Origin: a virus
IMG/VR virus record: IMGVR_UViG_3300017971_000277
Location: 1-64,000 of that record
DNA length: 64,000 nt
Reading direction: 5' to 3' (one strand)
The position numbers and the translations under genes are program-made. Shown here one piece after another: positions 63,405-64,000 of this stretch. The notes below the pieces were generated by a model, which saw only the letters and a program-made list of their open reading frames with translations, was not told where the DNA came from and ran no database searches. Within the stretch, counting starts at the first letter, position 1, and every line of letters begins with the position of its first letter.

Positions 63405-64000
63405 GCGTCCTCTTCAACGAGGACTGCTTCGCTCTCCTAGCCGACTTCGTTGCCGCTGGCGTTCTCTTCGACCTCATCCTCACGGATCCCCCCTACAACA
63501 TCTCCCGCCCCAACAACTTCAAGACGATGGGGCGGGAGGGTTTCGATTGGGGGTGGGATCACACCTTCGATAACCCCAGGCTGATTGAGCTTTGCGCGAA
63601 GCTCCTTCGGCCTGGCGGGTCGTTGCTCTACTGGACCGACTGGAAGCTACTCGGAACGCTTACATCGGTCGCTGTAGCTTGCGGGCTCGAGGAGAAGGAT
63701 CCGCTGGTCCTCGAGAAGCCATCGCCGCAGCCGCGGAACATCAAGCGACGCTACGTCAGCGACAAGGAGTTTGGCTTCTGGTGCGTGAAGCCGAAAGCCA
63801 AGTGGACGTTCACGCCTGCGGAGAAGGGCTACCGTCGCACGCTCTTCCGCTACGACACGCCGCGGGGCAAGAGGCGGGTCCACCCGACTCAGAAGCCGCT
63901 CCAGCTCTTCACCGATCTCATTGCAATTCACTCCAACCCTGGTGATCTTGTTCTTGACCCCTGCATGGGATCGGGAACTACCGCTGTTGCCGCGAAGAAT
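63401..64000 (+). CDS. DNA methyltransferase (DPPY class), partial at window end
   Basis: Frame reads NEDCFALLADF, then FDLILTDPPYNISRPNNFKT (DPPY catalytic motif), HPTQKPLQLF and LVLDPCMGSGTTAVAA (SAM site), a beta-type N6-adenine or N4-cytosine enzyme. The order is DPPY before DPxxGSG. No ATG, GTG or TTG precedes the motif in frame; the only candidate is CTG at 63401, overlapping the previous stop (CTGA). The product is cut off by the window edge. Confidence 0.8.
   Translation, partial: MSVLFNEDCFALLADFVAAGVLFDLILTDPPYNISRPNNFKTMGREGFDWGWDHTFDNPRLIELCAKLLRPGGSLLYWTDWKLLGTLTSVAVACGLEEKDPLVLEKPSPQPRNIKRRYVSDKEFGFWCVKPKAKWTFTPAEKGYRRTLFRYDTPRGKRRVHPTQKPLQLFTDLIAIHSNPGDLVLDPCMGSGTTAVAAKN

Noticed and set aside
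1-64000. CRISPR arrays, tRNA genes, insertion sequences, integrase or attachment sites
   Set aside because: No regularly spaced repeats, cloverleaf-like sequence with a typical T-loop, transposase or recombinase motifs were seen in the gaps or frames.

Overview
The window is a 64 kb stretch of a tailed double-stranded DNA bacteriophage, about 60% GC by eye and incomplete at least at its right edge. A long tape measure protein, one tail-tube gene, a G/GT tail-chaperone frameshift and no visible sheath gene point to a siphovirus. The host cannot be named. Strong Shine-Dalgarno motifs and sigma70-like promoter candidates suggest an ordinary bacterial host. Almost all genes read leftward (minus strand) in tightly packed operons, often joined by 1-4 base ATGA, GTGA, TAATG or TAGTG overlaps. 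Two short rightward blocks (about 23.07-24.87 kb and 62.67 kb to the end) interrupt this, and each carries a DNA methyltransferase.

Reading leftward from about 23 kb is a replication and recombination module: DnaB-like helicase (split by an intein in its Walker A motif), cytosine-C5 methyltransferase, CHC2/TOPRIM primase, 5'-3' exonuclease, beta-type sliding clamp, family A DNA polymerase with an N-terminal family-4 uracil-DNA-glycosylase-like domain, a UvsY-like mediator, a gp32-like single-strand binding protein, a GroES-like co-chaperonin, a helix-turn-helix protein with a structured leader, RecA/UvsX, an HU-like protein, and the SbcD/SbcC (Mre11/Rad50) pair. Further left are an HNH homing endonuclease, a cluster of very basic small proteins, a PDDEXK-type nuclease, a sulfotransferase-like gene broken by an in-frame TGA, and an 820-base non-coding region with direct repeats and hairpins. 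An SF2 helicase at 25.3-26.8 kb closes the non-structural genes.

From 62.3 kb leftward to 26.8 kb lies the packaging and virion module: dUTPase, zinc-ribbon protein, SAM methyltransferase, proline-rich protein, terminase small subunit, terminase large subunit (with an intein that also holds an out-of-frame HNH endonuclease gene), lipoprotein, portal, scaffold-like protein, major capsid protein, decoration or fibre-like proteins, head-tail connectors, minor head protein, a 1017-residue GT4-methyltransferase-GT2 fusion, tail terminator, tail tube, chaperones G/GT, tape measure, hub-like protein and several beta-rich tip proteins.

Features that stand out: the nested HNH gene in the terminase intein; the three-domain sugar-modifying enzyme inside the structural operon; a glycosylase-like domain on the polymerase that keeps its iron-sulphur cysteines but lacks the usual catalytic residues; strong enrichment of the palindrome CTCGAG; and poly-proline tracts (GGCGGAGG-type DNA on the plus strand) in many unrelated proteins. 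No endolysin, integrase, tRNA or CRISPR array was recognised.
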